Positions 1-12,532 of a DNA stretch of 64,000 nt are shown here, piece after piece; position 1 is the first letter of the stretch, and each line of letters opens with the position of its first letter. The translations under genes were made by a program, and so were the position numbers. Location: assembly GCF_001649575.2 (NCBI RefSeq), contig NC_051438.1, positions 26,903,129 through 26,967,128 on the forward strand, read 5' to 3'. Source of the stretch: Kryptolebias marmoratus (lineage: Eukaryota; Chordata; Actinopteri; Cyprinodontiformes; Rivulidae). Under the pieces are notes generated by a model, which ran no database searches, was not told the origin of the DNA, and saw only the letters and a program-made list of their open reading frames with translations.

Positions 1-559
1 ATCTAATTTAGTTTCCCTTATATGTTAATCATAACTGGAGACATAAAATTGGATGTTACAAATGGGACAAACTTTAGAAATGTGAAGCTTATCTCCTTAA
101 ATCGAAGGATGAGTCAAGCTAAACCCCAAGTATTCTTGAAAAAGGGTCTACACATCTCAGCCAAATTACTGATTCAAGTTTTGTTGTTGTTTTTTTAATG
201 TGAGTGGGAAGTAATGGAGTTCCTGTTTGTAACCAGAGGCCCTAAAAACACATTGATGTTTGTCATTCCCAGTTAGGAGTGAGCCTTCATTAGAACAAAG
301 GAAGCACTGGAGGCAGGCTTTCCTTACCCCAAATGGGTATGAAGCCTGTCTTTGTCCCTCCGCTCTGGGGTTAAAATGGTTTAAGAAAGAATCCAGTAAC
401 TGATACAGTAGCCTTCAAAGAGAAATAAAAATAACAAACCGCACAACCTATCTCACTTAAAAGATGCAGTAAGGTGAAACAGATAAGCGTGCCAATAAAA
501 TCTTATGCAACACATTAACAAACAGCTAGTCAGAAGAAATTTTGGCTTGGAATGTAAAT

Positions 560-561
<2 letters not shown>

Positions 562-596
<35 letters not shown>
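562..596. repeat. Poly(T) tract of 35
   Basis: An uninterrupted run of 35 T lies in intron 1. On the sense (minus) strand of the gene it is A35. It could be the tail of an old retroposed copy on the minus strand, but no body for such a copy was recognised next to it. Confidence 0.95.
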
Positions 597-601
<5 letters not shown>

Positions 602-3600
602 GATGTTGTGAAGAAAGCAATGCCCATGTAAAAAACACTGATTGTGGAAAAAATAAACAAACTGAACTTTTCAACACCACAAGAGTCAATAGAGTCAACC
701 AAAATCTGTCCCGACATTCACAAAACTAGGGGCTTTCCTACCATTCCTACCATTGTATTGTCAGATATATTAAAGTCACATCAAAATTATACAATGTTTC
801 TTTAGTTGTAGTATAATAATAACTGTGGCAAAACTGCAGTATATAAAATAAGATGCTTTAAAGCTTACAGTGATGTATTTTATTTTCTTAACTAAAGCAC
901 AATTTTACTATCAGTTCTAACTCAGTCTTTACTCGACATCAGTTTTAAGAAACAGTCATCACCTGGCTTCAGATTTATTATATACACTATTGAGCTTGAT
1001 CTGAGCAGGTTGTAATTTAAAATTTTTAACATCTGTACAAACATCCATGCCTGCCTAAAGAAATGCTAAAACACCTCACTGCACTTATGACCCTATCTGC
1101 AAAGACAAACATTTCATTTCTTATGATTTATATGCATGTTTGATAAGAACAATAAAACCTTATCTTGAAACTTTAAGCTTTAAAGTGCCATTTTTTTCCC
1201 TTTTAATTAATTTTATTTTCTAACTTTATGACTGATGGAGTGAAATGATTGTTTGCTATAATTTTTAATGGAAGTTTTAGATTTTTCTCTGACATTTCTA
1301 ACATTCCTGCCCTACACGGAATGAGCATAATAAGAGTCATGGTAACAGTGTCAAAGTATGCAGATAAGCCTCTGTGCCTTTAATGTCAGACCACCAAGAG
1401 AAGCTGACACACTTGCTTCAAAAGAGGGAGGTGAAACTGGCAAGATTAGTCAAGATTAGAGTTTATCCCCTACTACCAGCAAGCTGATGGGGATAACGGC
1501 TCTCAGGAGCAGTACTGTAAGCAAATTACTGTAATTCCTCCGTTGTTATTTAGTTGTCAATCTTAACTAGACTGACTGAAGCAAGAACTGTTACCAAAGA
1601 ACCATAAAATAATATAAAATGATTGCTGCATGAACTCAAACTTAAAATGTGTTTCTCATAAAGTTACAAGGCAAAACTTTGAATAGTTCAGCATGTGTCC
1701 TTACAATAGTTTATAACTGCACAAGTTGAGAGGAAAGAAAGTGTCAAGCTTAAGAGAAAACAAGACAAGGATCTATCGAATGTCATGTCCTAAAAAATGG
1801 GTAATAATCCAAAAGTAGTGATACAAGAGCTGGTAGCTCTTTGGGAATCACCTTATTGGCACAAAACCTTATTTTAGGCCAGTCAAAATGTGTCATCTTT
1901 GGCATTTTTCACAGATGAAACAAACAAAATGGGAACAAATTCTTACAAACAGCTTTTGCTAAGTTGTCTTTTACGTTTAGGCACAACATGGGTGCATCCT
2001 TGGGATATCTCGAGAACTGCTGCTCAAGACGACTTTAAAAATACAACCAAGTCTGTCATTTTTGAAACGTAAGAACTTGAACAAAAAGAAGCCCATTTAG
2101 ACACCATTTAGTCCATCAATGTGAAACGTTAAATGTCCTGCCAAATTTAAACTGTTGCCAACATTTAAAACAGGTTCCCTGAATTGCAGAGCCGGCAGTG
2201 ATCCAGGTCTGAAGGAGTCTGAGGAGACCTCTGCCTGCTGCTGACCTTACACAGAAGCTGCAGTTTAAAAGAAACAAAACTCCTACTGTACAAGTCCTAC
2301 ATTCACCATTCAACGGATGCCTTTATTCCCTTCACTATAACAGACACTTGTAGTTTCAGCAAAGCTGAGCGCACCTTTCAAGCAGCAAATGTCAATGCAC
2401 TGCAGAACAAAGGAATATTCAAAACAAGAATGGAAGATGATACCATTTGGGGTAATAATACCTAACAAAATAATTGTGGGAATAAATCACGACTCACTGA
2501 ACCAAAGGTGGTTTATCACAAAGATTTAGGGAGTCCGTGGAAAAATAACATGCTGAATCATTCAGCAAATTTCCGATAAATGTCACTCAGCTGAGACACG
2601 ACTTTCTTTCCAGAATCTGGCGACGACATGGATTGTTACCGAAGGGGACCAGTACGTGCATTCATGTGTTTTTGTACACCAGTGCCTGAATGGGATGAAG
2701 ACTGAGGGGGGGTTGGGAATGCTGGGCAGTGATGTGCATGACACTGTGAGTAAGGGACAATAAAAGCCATCCCACTCAGTTCTAAATGCCTCTATTCATG
2801 GTGACCCTGCGTCGTCTGATTCTCAGCAGCTTTTTAAAAAGCTACATTACCTTTTTCTATAAACAACAGAAATGTTGTGCTAATAAAACAAGAGGTGAGA
2901 TATTTTTTACCCATTTCATTGTTTAAGTTCTGCTGAACAAACAGAGTTAGAGCTAAACAATCCAAGTGTCTGGTGGTAAACAAATTCCTGATGACTAAAA
3001 ACTAACTAAAAAAATGCATCATTTAATCATTCCGGACAAAGAACCAATTGGAAACTATTAAATCTTATACAAAAGTAAAATTATGAAACTGTTAAACATA
3101 AACACTCAAATTGCATAAGATTCTCAATCACAACACAAAGTAGGTAAGTATTTGTCTTGATGTATTTGTATTTTCAACTGTGAGCCAAAGTGGTGGAATG
3201 ACTGGCCAACATTGCAGATCACTAAAAGCATGTGATGTTTCTCTTCTCTTCAGTGATGTACAGTATATCAGGGGATTGTAAAACTGAGTTAAAAATTATG
3301 CTTTCTTGAAGAAGTTTCAGATTATCGCCACATGACTGTCAGTCAGGTTTCACATAGTCCCACGGCAGTCAGAAAGAGTCCAGCTCCCTGGTGGCCCGAC
3401 TCAGAAAACTAGGAAACCAACTCATCCTGCACGACCCAATTAGCAAAATGTTCTGCACCATCCAGCACATCAGTCGCCGTCATATCCTTCAAACAGTCCT
3501 TTCTGTCTTCTGTGAACAGCTTCAAACACAGCAGGATACTGAAGGATTTCAGAGCAACACCAAACAGCATTTCGCTACCAAATTATTTTTCACTCCTGCT

Positions 3601-4620
3601 AAAAAGAGACGCTCACTTCTAAACCCAATATAGCAACGAACTAAATAGGCTTCAGCTGATGTGGAACAAGGACAGCAGCTCATTACTTGATTAAATAAAA
3701 TTCACTGTGGTGACACAGAAGAGTGCGTCAAATCTGTTAAAGTTTGAAGAGCTGGTCTACAAACAAGCTGCATCCTTTCAATAAAAAGCAAATAAATTAA
3801 TTAATCTTAAACGAAATCAAAATCTCATAAAGTGACCCAACTGTTTGTAAATAAGGGAATTAATAAGTATGGCAAATGCATGGTGTATAGAAAAAACTTG
3901 CTTATAATGTGCATGTTTCAAGAAAATCTTTGATTTGAGGCTTTTTAAATATAAAACAGGATAAGTGCATTTAAGAAAAACAATAAAATGTTTACTTTGT
4001 AGTGTGTTCAAAGGAACGGCATCAACTCAAAATAGCTCCAGGAGCGTAAAGTTTCTTTCAGCCTTGTTATGGCTTCCATACAGAAGTGGCATAGTAAATA
4101 AGAGGAAGGCACAGATAAATGTACTTCAAGAGGGCCTTTGAGCAACTTTGACTTTCTTTCATTATTAATGATAATATCATTAGTGCAAGGACCAACAAGA
4201 ACAAAGTTTCACTTACTCCTCATGTTTTCTCATAAACTTCATAAAATGACTTTAGTGTAAAGTTTTATGGCTCAACTTTTTGTTAGGGTGCTGAATATCT
4301 ATGCAACTTTTAACCATAATCAAAATTAATGCTGTAATCTATGAAAATAGAAATAAGCATTAAGCAAATTCTTTTTCAGCCTAAACGTCTTAAATTTCTA
4401 GGTGCAGACTCAGTCAACTGTTATAAAGTCAAATATGCCTAAAAGTACTCAGATACCAATCTAACTTTTGCAAGGAAGAAACTGTGACGTGCAGTATTCA
4501 GTTGCAACAATCTGTTTCTTTTCAGAGTGAGCTTTAGATTTACTTGCAAGTGTGAAGACTAGCTAACAGCTACCCTGCAGAGAGTAGCCGGGCAGCCTGG
4601 CACACAGCCAGCTACCTCTC

Positions 4621-4921
4621 TTTTACAGTGTGTGGGGCCATGTATTTGATACATTGTGGGGACAATTTTCCTAACATATACTACCTTGTGAGGACCAACT
4701 GCTCCTTGTGGGGACCAAAGCCTGGTCCCCATGAGGAGAAATTATGTTTTTGGGTTAGGTTTAGGACTAAGGTGTGAATTGAGTTTAGGTTTGGTTTAGG
4801 GTAAGGTGTGTACTGGTAATGGTTAGGGTTAGGGTAAGGGTCAGGGTTAGGCTGTAGTTAGGGTGTAGAAATGAATGGAAGTCAATGGAAAGTCCCTGCA
4901 AAGATAGAGAGACATAACATG

Positions 4922-4987
<66 letters not shown>

Positions 4988-4990
4988 GCA
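4621..4990. repeat. Composite teleost repeat with telomere-like units and a TG microsatellite
   Basis: The left part repeats the theme GTGGGGAC/GTGAGGAC (4659-4732). It is followed by degenerate TTAGGG-like repeats (4735-4866) with an exact TTAGGGTTAGGG at 4823-4834. Next comes a segment containing AATGGAAGTCAATGGAAA, and finally (TG)n. I recognise this order as a repeat found widely in fish genomes, so the telomere-like part is probably not a chromosome-end relic. Confidence 0.7.
4924..4986. repeat. (TG)n microsatellite, about 31 units
   Basis: A pure TG dinucleotide array forms the right edge of the composite repeat. A tract this long and uninterrupted is likely to be length-polymorphic and can adopt Z-DNA. 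Confidence 0.97.
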
Positions 4991-5854
4991 TTGCAGTCTG
5001 AATGTTGGACTCTCTTAATCTCTTCTCCTTGAAAGCTCTTTCAGTGCATGAACATACAAATGTGGCACTTGAACAAGATGATGTTCACCTCGTCACAGAT
5101 GGACATCAGACAGTCAAGATGTGCTAAAGGTAAAGACAAAGACAGAAAGTCTAAGGGACATCAGCACAGAACAGCTGACATCTTCCAGACTGTGTTCCTG
5201 GCAGCTGTTTAACCTTCTCAGTTTTCTTTTCTGATTTGGGATAACTTTGTCTGACACCTCTGCAGCTCTGTATCTTAGGGAGAATTTAGAGGAACAAGAA
5301 TCAGCCATTCCAGAACCCCGTTCTCAGCACACAAAGCTTCACAAACCTGTAAAGTGTTGTTCTATAAAGTTAATCTGACTTAAATAGACCTTTTCAAATG
5401 TGGTAGCAATAAGGTTTAATGAGACTTTGTAAAATATATTCCTTAACTCTTAAACATTTTACAAGCTAAATAATACTAAATATGTAAGTCAAGAAAAACA
5501 ATAAAAACACAATTTTTTAAAACTGCTGTTGCTTGCTACAAGTTATCACCAGCTTGACTGAATATTGCTGCTTTCAGAAGTCCAGTGACCTACCGTATTT
5601 GAATATATTTGGTTGTAAAATGAAGTACCTGCAGATGTTACCAGATAAGGTTAACCTTCGTTCTCCACATATGCCTCAAACCTGTCAAACAGATACAGCT
5701 TCAAAAAAAAAATTCAGTTTGTTTTTTTACCTGAAATGAACAGCAGCTGGTAAATCTACTGCTTTAACTGGAAGCTCCTTTAGAAAAAGGGCCAATAAAT
5801 ACAATATATACAAACCCAACAGTAAGGCCAATAAATTAAAAAAAGCATCTGATA

Positions 5855-6005
5855 ATTAAAGCCCTAACATTCCTTGAAATAATGCAGATAATCCACCATC
5901 TTTCATGCCAGAGTTTTAAACTAAGATCACCTTATTTTGAGAAATTACAGACTTGTAGCCATTTTGCTCAAACCTGGTGTTGAATAAAAATATTTTGTAA
6001 ATGTT
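5855..6005 (+). repeat. Fragment of the dominant mid-repetitive family (plus orientation)
   Basis: It holds the core CTTTCATGCCAGAGTTTTAA followed by AAGATCACC, preceded by AAAGCCCTAACATTCCTTGA. The same order is seen at 32508-32590 and 38090-38125. It is a truncated, diverged copy. Confidence 0.6.
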
Positions 6006-9000
6006 GATTTGAAAAAGGATTTATTATAAACTCACCAATGACTAAAGTACGACTAGAATGAGAGACTTCTAATACTGATAGGAACAAAACAAACTTTTAG
6101 AGAATAAAGCTGAGATAAGAGCATATTTGTGGATGCAGTTTTCATGTCAAATGTGGTCATTTAAGGAAATAAATATTTTCATTCTGTGAATTTGCTTCTC
6201 TATCCCATCTTCCTCGCTTTTTTGTTTTTCAAAACTGCTGTACAAACTGCACCATCATTCAAATATTAATGTACCTGGCTGTCAGAGTGAATGACAAGCT
6301 CAACAATCAAGTCTTTCAAACATAAATTCCCAAACGCTGCCTTCTTCACTAATGCCACAGTGTCAACACAACAATTAATTTTCCTGCTGAGGGATGAGAT
6401 AGAAGACATCTGCTGGGATTAAAGAGGTGATAACCTCACATTTAGTGGTGCACATGGCACTTTCAGGGATTTTGTATTTGTGTGAATGACTGAAGTTGTG
6501 CTAATTTATGTACTGAAAAAGAAATCCGCGTTTGTCAAACTATCAACACCAGGGCTTACAGCTCTGTATTACACTATTATTGTTAGACAAAGCTCAGCTG
6601 AGCAGAACAGAAAATGACAGTGACTAACTGCTGTTGTGATCTAGAACAGACTACATGACTGGTTTGTGTTAATGATACAAATTCCTGCCCTACTTTCAGT
6701 TATCAGTACAAAAAAAAAGAACAATCCACTAAATTGTCAATATAAAAATGTTCTTAAACTTCAATGATTCAGATGCTGCTTAGAAACAAGTTTTTAACTT
6801 GAGTTTTAAATCAATATTGCAAACAAGTCGTGCTGTAAAAACAAACAAAACTATAACCACAAAAACACTAAAGCAGATGCTAAAATGCTCTGAGAATCAC
6901 ACAAACCAAGCTAAATATGTATAACAGAATTTAGATTACATTTCATTTTGATATCTACATATTATAAAGCAATAAATTGAACACAAGTATATAATTTTCC
7001 AGCTCCCTAAGCCAAGCAATGAACAAAAATAAACTTTCTTTAGTGAGGTAGTTTTTTCTAAAAATCACATATTTTATTGAATCTTAGTCAATGAAATGCA
7101 TCCTAAGAACTCTATAGACATCTTACAAGAAAACTGAGTCCTTAAACTGGAGATAATATCATGAAACATTCACTACAGAGGGAGAAAATAAAAAGAGCTG
7201 ACTCCCCTGGAATTTCTTTACTTTTTTATGATTTTTTTTAGGGACATTGATTGGTTGAGAGGCAGTGTGACATGTGTGACCTTTAATCCAGAAACCTAAA
7301 CTGCTTTGGAGGAGGTTAGGATTTCAACATAAGTAACAGACCCAGGTAAAAAGTGAGTCAGCTTCGTTTTACTGAAAATACAAAACTGAAGCTGAAGTTA
7401 CTGACTGCTTTGAAGACACAGGTCACATTTGACTCCAGGAATTCATTTACCGCCTGATTCAAACACTTCTGCCACAAGTCACCAAGGTAAAATCTTGACT
7501 GCATACTTCATTAGTCAGAATAAGGATCAAATCTCCAGCCACCGCAATATTTAGACTAAACGGTCGCACCAATAACACGGATCAGTCTGCTGATTTGTCT
7601 GTCAAACATCAATTTCACTAATGAAATATCAGCCGATGCATGCCGATGATATCGGTTTTCCTTTCAGGCATATCACAATGGAATTTTGTATTATTCACAA
7701 ACATCCAAAACATGTCAAAACTTGATCTGAAGAGAGACACTCAACGAGCTGACACAAGCTCGGGGGGAAAAAAAAAAAGAGACATCTTATTTGGACTGTG
7801 AATGTTTTGACAGTTAACACACGAACAATTCTGGCATGAAGATAAATGTAGGGGGCATTTGAATCAAAACATTTTAAGCAAAAAAATGCAAAGAAAATAA
7901 CATGTAGCTGATTTTCTTAAATGGTCCTGCTTACTGTGTTACACAGAAATCCCAACACTCAAAATAAAAATGAAGGATTGCTCATTTCTTAAACTGGTTC
8001 TAAAAAATAAGCCTCTTGAAAACATTAAGTTGTTCACTCTTTTGCTATTTAAAACTATAACCCCAGTAAAAAAATATTCACAAGCTGATTTAATTAGATA
8101 AAAAGTGAGACGTTAAATGAACTTCAGAAAACTAAAAGCTTCTGTGTTGCAGATGCAGAGTTAACAATTCTGACTAAAGTCTGACAAAGTTTTTATTTAT
8201 ACTCCCTGTGCAAAAGTAGGCTGGTACCGGCTCCTGGTAGTGACCTGCCAAGTTGTTTCCTAATGGTGCTTTTCTAGTTGTGGTGCTTTTTTTCAACACA
8301 GCATCTACTGCCAATCACCTTCCTTAAAGAAGAAAGGGAGAAATGAAAGAAAAAAACAAAAACAAAACTTGTGAGCATCCCCATCGTCTGTTTCTGCCAT
8401 TGTAGATTTTGGTGAAAGAAAAGCAGAAAGGGAAAGTGGAAACATGATAACAGGTGAGCTCAGCTTTACTGTCAGAAGACATGCATCCCCTCCATGTTCA
8501 TCCATTAGACCAGTGGATATAAAGAATTTAGGCATGCAGGATTAGCAGCAAATATTTGACAAAAAATAAAGAATAATTACTGACAAATTCAAAGAGTGTT
8601 TTTGCCTAAAATGCAATCTCAAAACAAAGCAAGTTTAAAATTACACAACTCTTAAATTGGAGTCTGCTGGAAGAAAAAAAGAAAAGTCCTCAACCACCAA
8701 TTAGAAGACAGCAAATTCATCAAACCACTTAGATGTTTCAGAGGAAAGAAGACTCAGGCAGAAAATATCATCAAGTTTCTGTTCATGCAAACACCCTGTG
8801 GCTACAAGGCACGAATCATTCAACCACCCAACTGAAAGTTTCCACCCCCATCAAAGGACCAGCCAGGCTCCTCTGAAGTTCAGAGAAACTTTAAAACACC
8901 ATCATAAGTCACAGTGTTCCTGATGAATCCATGAGAGGAAGAGGGCATGAAAGGAGTGCAAAGGGCAGGTGTGACGGCTTCACAAAGAATACCACTGGAT

Positions 9001-9329
9001 GCCTTTTGTCCAAGTTGTGGCATTTTTTAAGTCTATTCAAAACTGATATTAATTATTTGGAGTTAGTTTATCAGTAAGTTTTCTTTAACAGTCAAAAATG
9101 ATCTATTATCAAACTTATGGTGAAAAAAATTAAATATCATGGATTTTCTCAAAAATGCATTTATAATTTAGCTCTAGATATAATGTGGATAACAATAGAG
9201 CTGAGTTTGGTCAACAAAGACTGCTCAGAATTCTCAAAAAAACTGTCCTGTTCAGAGCTGCCAGATAGGAAATGGGAAAATATCGGGCTATTCCTTTAAA
9301 ATTATTATATTTTGATCCAAACTATCGTA

Positions 9330-9560
9330 TGTGCTAAGGGAGGGTGGACTATTCGGCATAGGGGGTAGGGTTGGGTGTGTGTGTGGGTGCGTGTTGTGAT
9401 TGGCGAACATGTGCACAGGAGCAGAGGGGGGTTGTGAGCCTGGAGAGCACATGGTCTGGCTGGTTGGATTTGACTTTCTAATTTAATGTGAGTGGTCACG
9501 TCAATAAAAATGAGGATTGGTTTGGTGCACAGAAAACCCAAAACTATTGTATAAATATGA
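9330..9560. repeat. G-rich, T-poor island, possibly an old transposon fragment
   Basis: A sharply bounded block (GGGGGTAGGGTTGGGTGTGT at 9361-9380, then GATTGGCGAACATGTGCACA) differs in composition from the AT-rich intron around it. No coding motif or terminal repeat could be recognised. It is annotated as probable repeat debris of unknown class. Confidence 0.3.
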
Positions 9561-9759
9561 TAATTATTGTATATCTGGCGACACTGGTCCTTTTGCTTTC
9601 TGAAATAGTGGAAATTTGTAAAACAAACAAAATGTTATTTAAGTTATTTACTGCGTTTCAGTAACATTCAAAGTCATTTTCAGAGTAAATAAGATTATTG
9701 CCAATGGTACATAATACGCTCACTCAATCCTGAATACATGAGTACACAGACAAGGTTTA

Positions 9760-9955
9760 AACAAAGGGTTCAACTGTGACCTTGACCTTTGACCCAATGA
9801 CCTTGACATCAACAGAGCTCATCCCCAACCCATGAGGTGTCCAGCTATGCAATCTGACATTCCTGTGTTAAAGGGTTAACAATTTAGTGCTTAGACAAGA
9901 AACTGTCCAAAGACGGACAGACAGAGCCATGACATAATACGTCCAGTCTTAAAAA
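9760..9955 (+). repeat. Dispersed repeat containing tandem TGACCT half-sites
   Basis: The order TGACCTTGACCTTTGACCC, then a GTGTCCAGCTATG segment, TTCCTGTGTTAAAGGGTTAA, GACGGACAGACAGA and ATAATACGTCC is one I know as a common fish interspersed repeat. The nuclear-receptor-like half-sites are part of that repeat. Confidence 0.55.
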
Positions 9956-12430
9956 GCTTGTGAATTTAGGAGTATAAACATACTAAATTGCTTGTAATTT
10001 GATGTCATTAGTCTCATGTTTTGCTTTCAACAAAAATAAAAGTTATGCAAGTTTCCCATCACTGATCTGACCTGACAAGTGCTAAAAATTACATGTCAAA
10101 ATGCACGATACAGCCTGGTAATTCAGGACACATTCATTTGCTGCCATGAATTAATTAAAAAATAACCACTGAACTATAAATGTGCTCCTACTTTCAATCT
10201 AAATATAGTGGAACCACCAGAAAAAGCTGACAAAATGCATGAATCTGGATTTCAAAAGCAGTTTTAGTGGTTTCTTTGTGGTTACAGCTGAGGAGCAGCA
10301 GATTTTTAATTCTTCTCACCTGCCAAAACAAATCAAAACTAGCTAAAAGCCAATTCATGTTGAAGTTGTACTAATAACACTTGCTGTAAACAAGCTCAAA
10401 AGTAGCTCCAGGAAGTAACTGAGAATGTCTCTCCCAGTCAAGTTTGCACCATTTGAGCATTTAATTACACAGCACATGTAAATCTATAATTCTGAACAGC
10501 ACAGACACAAAAAGAAAGTCTGTATGGCTTCCAACAGTAAATGGCTGAGTAGGTGTGTAACGCAAAGCACACAAGTCTCAACTGTATCTTGGTATGTTGA
10601 GATTTGTCACTGACAATAAATGGCAAACAGAGCAAACTGTTGTTACAACCTCTTGCCTCAGGTGCTGACATTCTGCGTGACACAGCATCTGAATATAACC
10701 AGTGAAACACCGTTTGTTGGGATGTTGACTGAAGCTTTGTGTTGACTCAGGAGCCAGAGACTGTCAACAGGTGTGTTGGGGGGGATAATGAAGTCAGTCC
10801 TCAAGGGGAAAGGGTGAGAGAAGAACAACAAAGAAGTAGTGTCGGTTCACTTCCACCTCTTTGCACACAGCCTCACAAATTCTAGGTCAGTAGAAGCTTT
10901 TTAAAGATGCATTATTGTCCTCTGAGGAGCGTGGAGCTGCTAAATAGGGCTGCAACGGCGCCTGACACTGTTGAAGAGGATCCATCTTTTTGAAGAAGAT
11001 AATGAAATATGCAGGGTTGTCAATGTATAAAAATAAAAAGGAACAGGTGTGAAAAAACAGGTCAGAATTTTCCTACAACCGGGCAGAGAGCTCAACTAAA
11101 GCAGATTTGGGGACAAGTTTTAGATTTTATTCCAATTTTTATTCAGTTTGAGATAAAAATTCAATCATTGAGTATAATACTTCTGACAAACTGATTTATG
11201 TGAAGGGTCTGGTTAAAGGATTTTGTTTTAAAAGTCACTGTTAACCAGCTAGCTCAGACGTGTTCAGTAGGATGGCATCTGCTTCACCACTAAGTCTCCC
11301 ACGCTGCAGATGGACTCCAACCTCAACATGTTGGGCTGCTGCCGATGGTAGTCCTTATTCTGCTACATGCACGCCTTAAAGCCAGTCCAAAGAGCCTGCA
11401 GGTGCAAAACTGCTTCAAGTGCTGCTCTGCTAAGTTCACAGAGGCTGCATAACGACCATCCCCAGCTCCAGCAAACCTTCCTCTGCTGCAACTACACCAA
11501 AAATGAACTGAAAATATGTGTTGAATTCACAGGTTTTCTATTAACTGTGATATTTTTGACCATCAATGGGCCCAAGATATACCAATTTACCTGCAGTTTA
11601 ATACTGCTGTTATCTCATGTTTAAATTTATTCTGCAACAACTGATTAATAAAAGATGACATTTGACAGATGGAATTTTAGTTTTAATCCAGATTATAAAA
11701 GGGCAGGGCTTAAAAGATAAACACTGATTGGGGTCAATAATCAGCAAGCAATGAATTTAAAAGCATGTGGCTCTGAAACCCTGGCCACACTGAATCACAA
11801 ACTGCAGAAACATAAAGTCTTGTGCAATTGTGCTAAGTTGTCATGTAATCTTTCAAAATGATGAATACATTCCACCAGTGTGAAGAAGCCAGCCTGAGTG
11901 AAGGTTGATAAGAGGGCACCTCGCTGCAGGATGACAAACTCAAATGCAATGGGGCCTGGCAAGTGTCGTGATTGAAATTCTCCCAGAACAAAACCTCGCT
12001 TGTGTGAATATTGTTCACCCCGCTTGCAATGAGGCAAAAATCCATTCCACATGATGCATTCATTGTTTTCAGCCAAACATGCACCAGGTCCTGCAACAAC
12101 CACAGCCACTGACCAAAGGTCCTCAGCAGAAACAAATAAACCCTGCTGGCTCTGGGCTAAATAAAGCCAACAGGGATTATTTTTACTTATCAATAGAAGT
12201 TTAAAAGGTAACATTTTGCTAGAAGATGATGCATAACAACATAAACTCTCTGTGCATTACCGGAAATGCCTTACACAGACCTCTGATTTAGTCTTATTCA
12301 AACAGGTGACGAAGCAATAAAATAAACTGCAGTTTAAAAGCTGCAAAACTGTAACTAGGGTCACATTATTTCAACAAAATACCTGAGCCGAATGCAGGTA
12401 GGCGCATTTGCAGGACACGCTTTGACTCAC

Positions 12431-12532
12431 CTCTATCCACTTCTGCGCCTCCTGAAACGCAGAGTCTGCGGCCGACTCCGTCACAGGGTGATGCTGATGA
12501 GACTGTCCTATGTCTGCAACCGGACTTGCCAT
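12431..12532 (-). CDS. limch1: First coding exon of a LIMCH1/LMO7-family gene (CH and LIM domain protein), probably limch1
   Basis: Read on the minus strand, the ATG at 12532-12530 opens a 34-codon frame that ends exactly at a splice donor (GAG then GTGAGT, intron starting at 12430), so the exon finishes in phase 0. The peptide starts MASPVADIGQ, has a His-rich stretch (SHQHH), and ends SAFQEAQKWIE. From memory, mammalian LIMCH1 begins with a variable N-terminus that ends AFSEAQKWIE at the same place, just before the calponin-homology domain encoded by the following exons. The family consists of actin- and non-muscle-myosin-II-associated proteins with an N-terminal CH domain, a coiled-coil middle and a C-terminal LIM domain. 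Only the lead-in to the CH domain lies in this window; the rest should be beyond base 1. The start context is moderate (T at -3, G at +4), and no other in-frame ATG lies close upstream. The paralogue LMO7 is the main alternative, since one short exon cannot separate the two firmly. Confidence 0.72.

Larger units (their letters stand above)
1..12430 (-). other. Intron 1 (partial) of the limch1-like gene
   Basis: This is the stretch downstream of the exon 1 donor on the minus strand. I looked for the next CH-domain exon, expected to read roughly VTGKSFGDKDFR, and did not find it, so intron 1 is at least 12.4 kb. The DNA is AT-rich with many short homopolymers. It contains a T35 tract, a TG microsatellite with telomere-like repeats, two old dispersed repeats and an unexplained G-rich island (all listed separately). 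The open frames here are unrecognised. The longest is 139 codons on the minus strand at 11795-12214, and another is 80 codons on the plus strand at 3391-3633; neither resembles a family I know. First introns of this family are long in other vertebrates, which fits. Confidence 0.6.

Noticed and set aside
453..698. 81-codon minus frame with a poly-Lys run
   Set aside because: The Lys run is the translation of the T35 homopolymer; the frame is an artefact.
3391..3633. 80-codon plus frame of balanced composition in intron 1
   Set aside because: No recognisable domain, no convincing splice sites, and it is opposite in strand to the host gene; a chance frame is more likely.
4785..4991. 68-codon minus frame with alternating His-Thr
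   Set aside because: Translation of the TG microsatellite and TTAGGG-like repeats.
7600..7680. CCGATGCATGCCGATGATATCGG-like phrase resembling fish transposon ends
   Set aside because: Too short and isolated to assign to an element.
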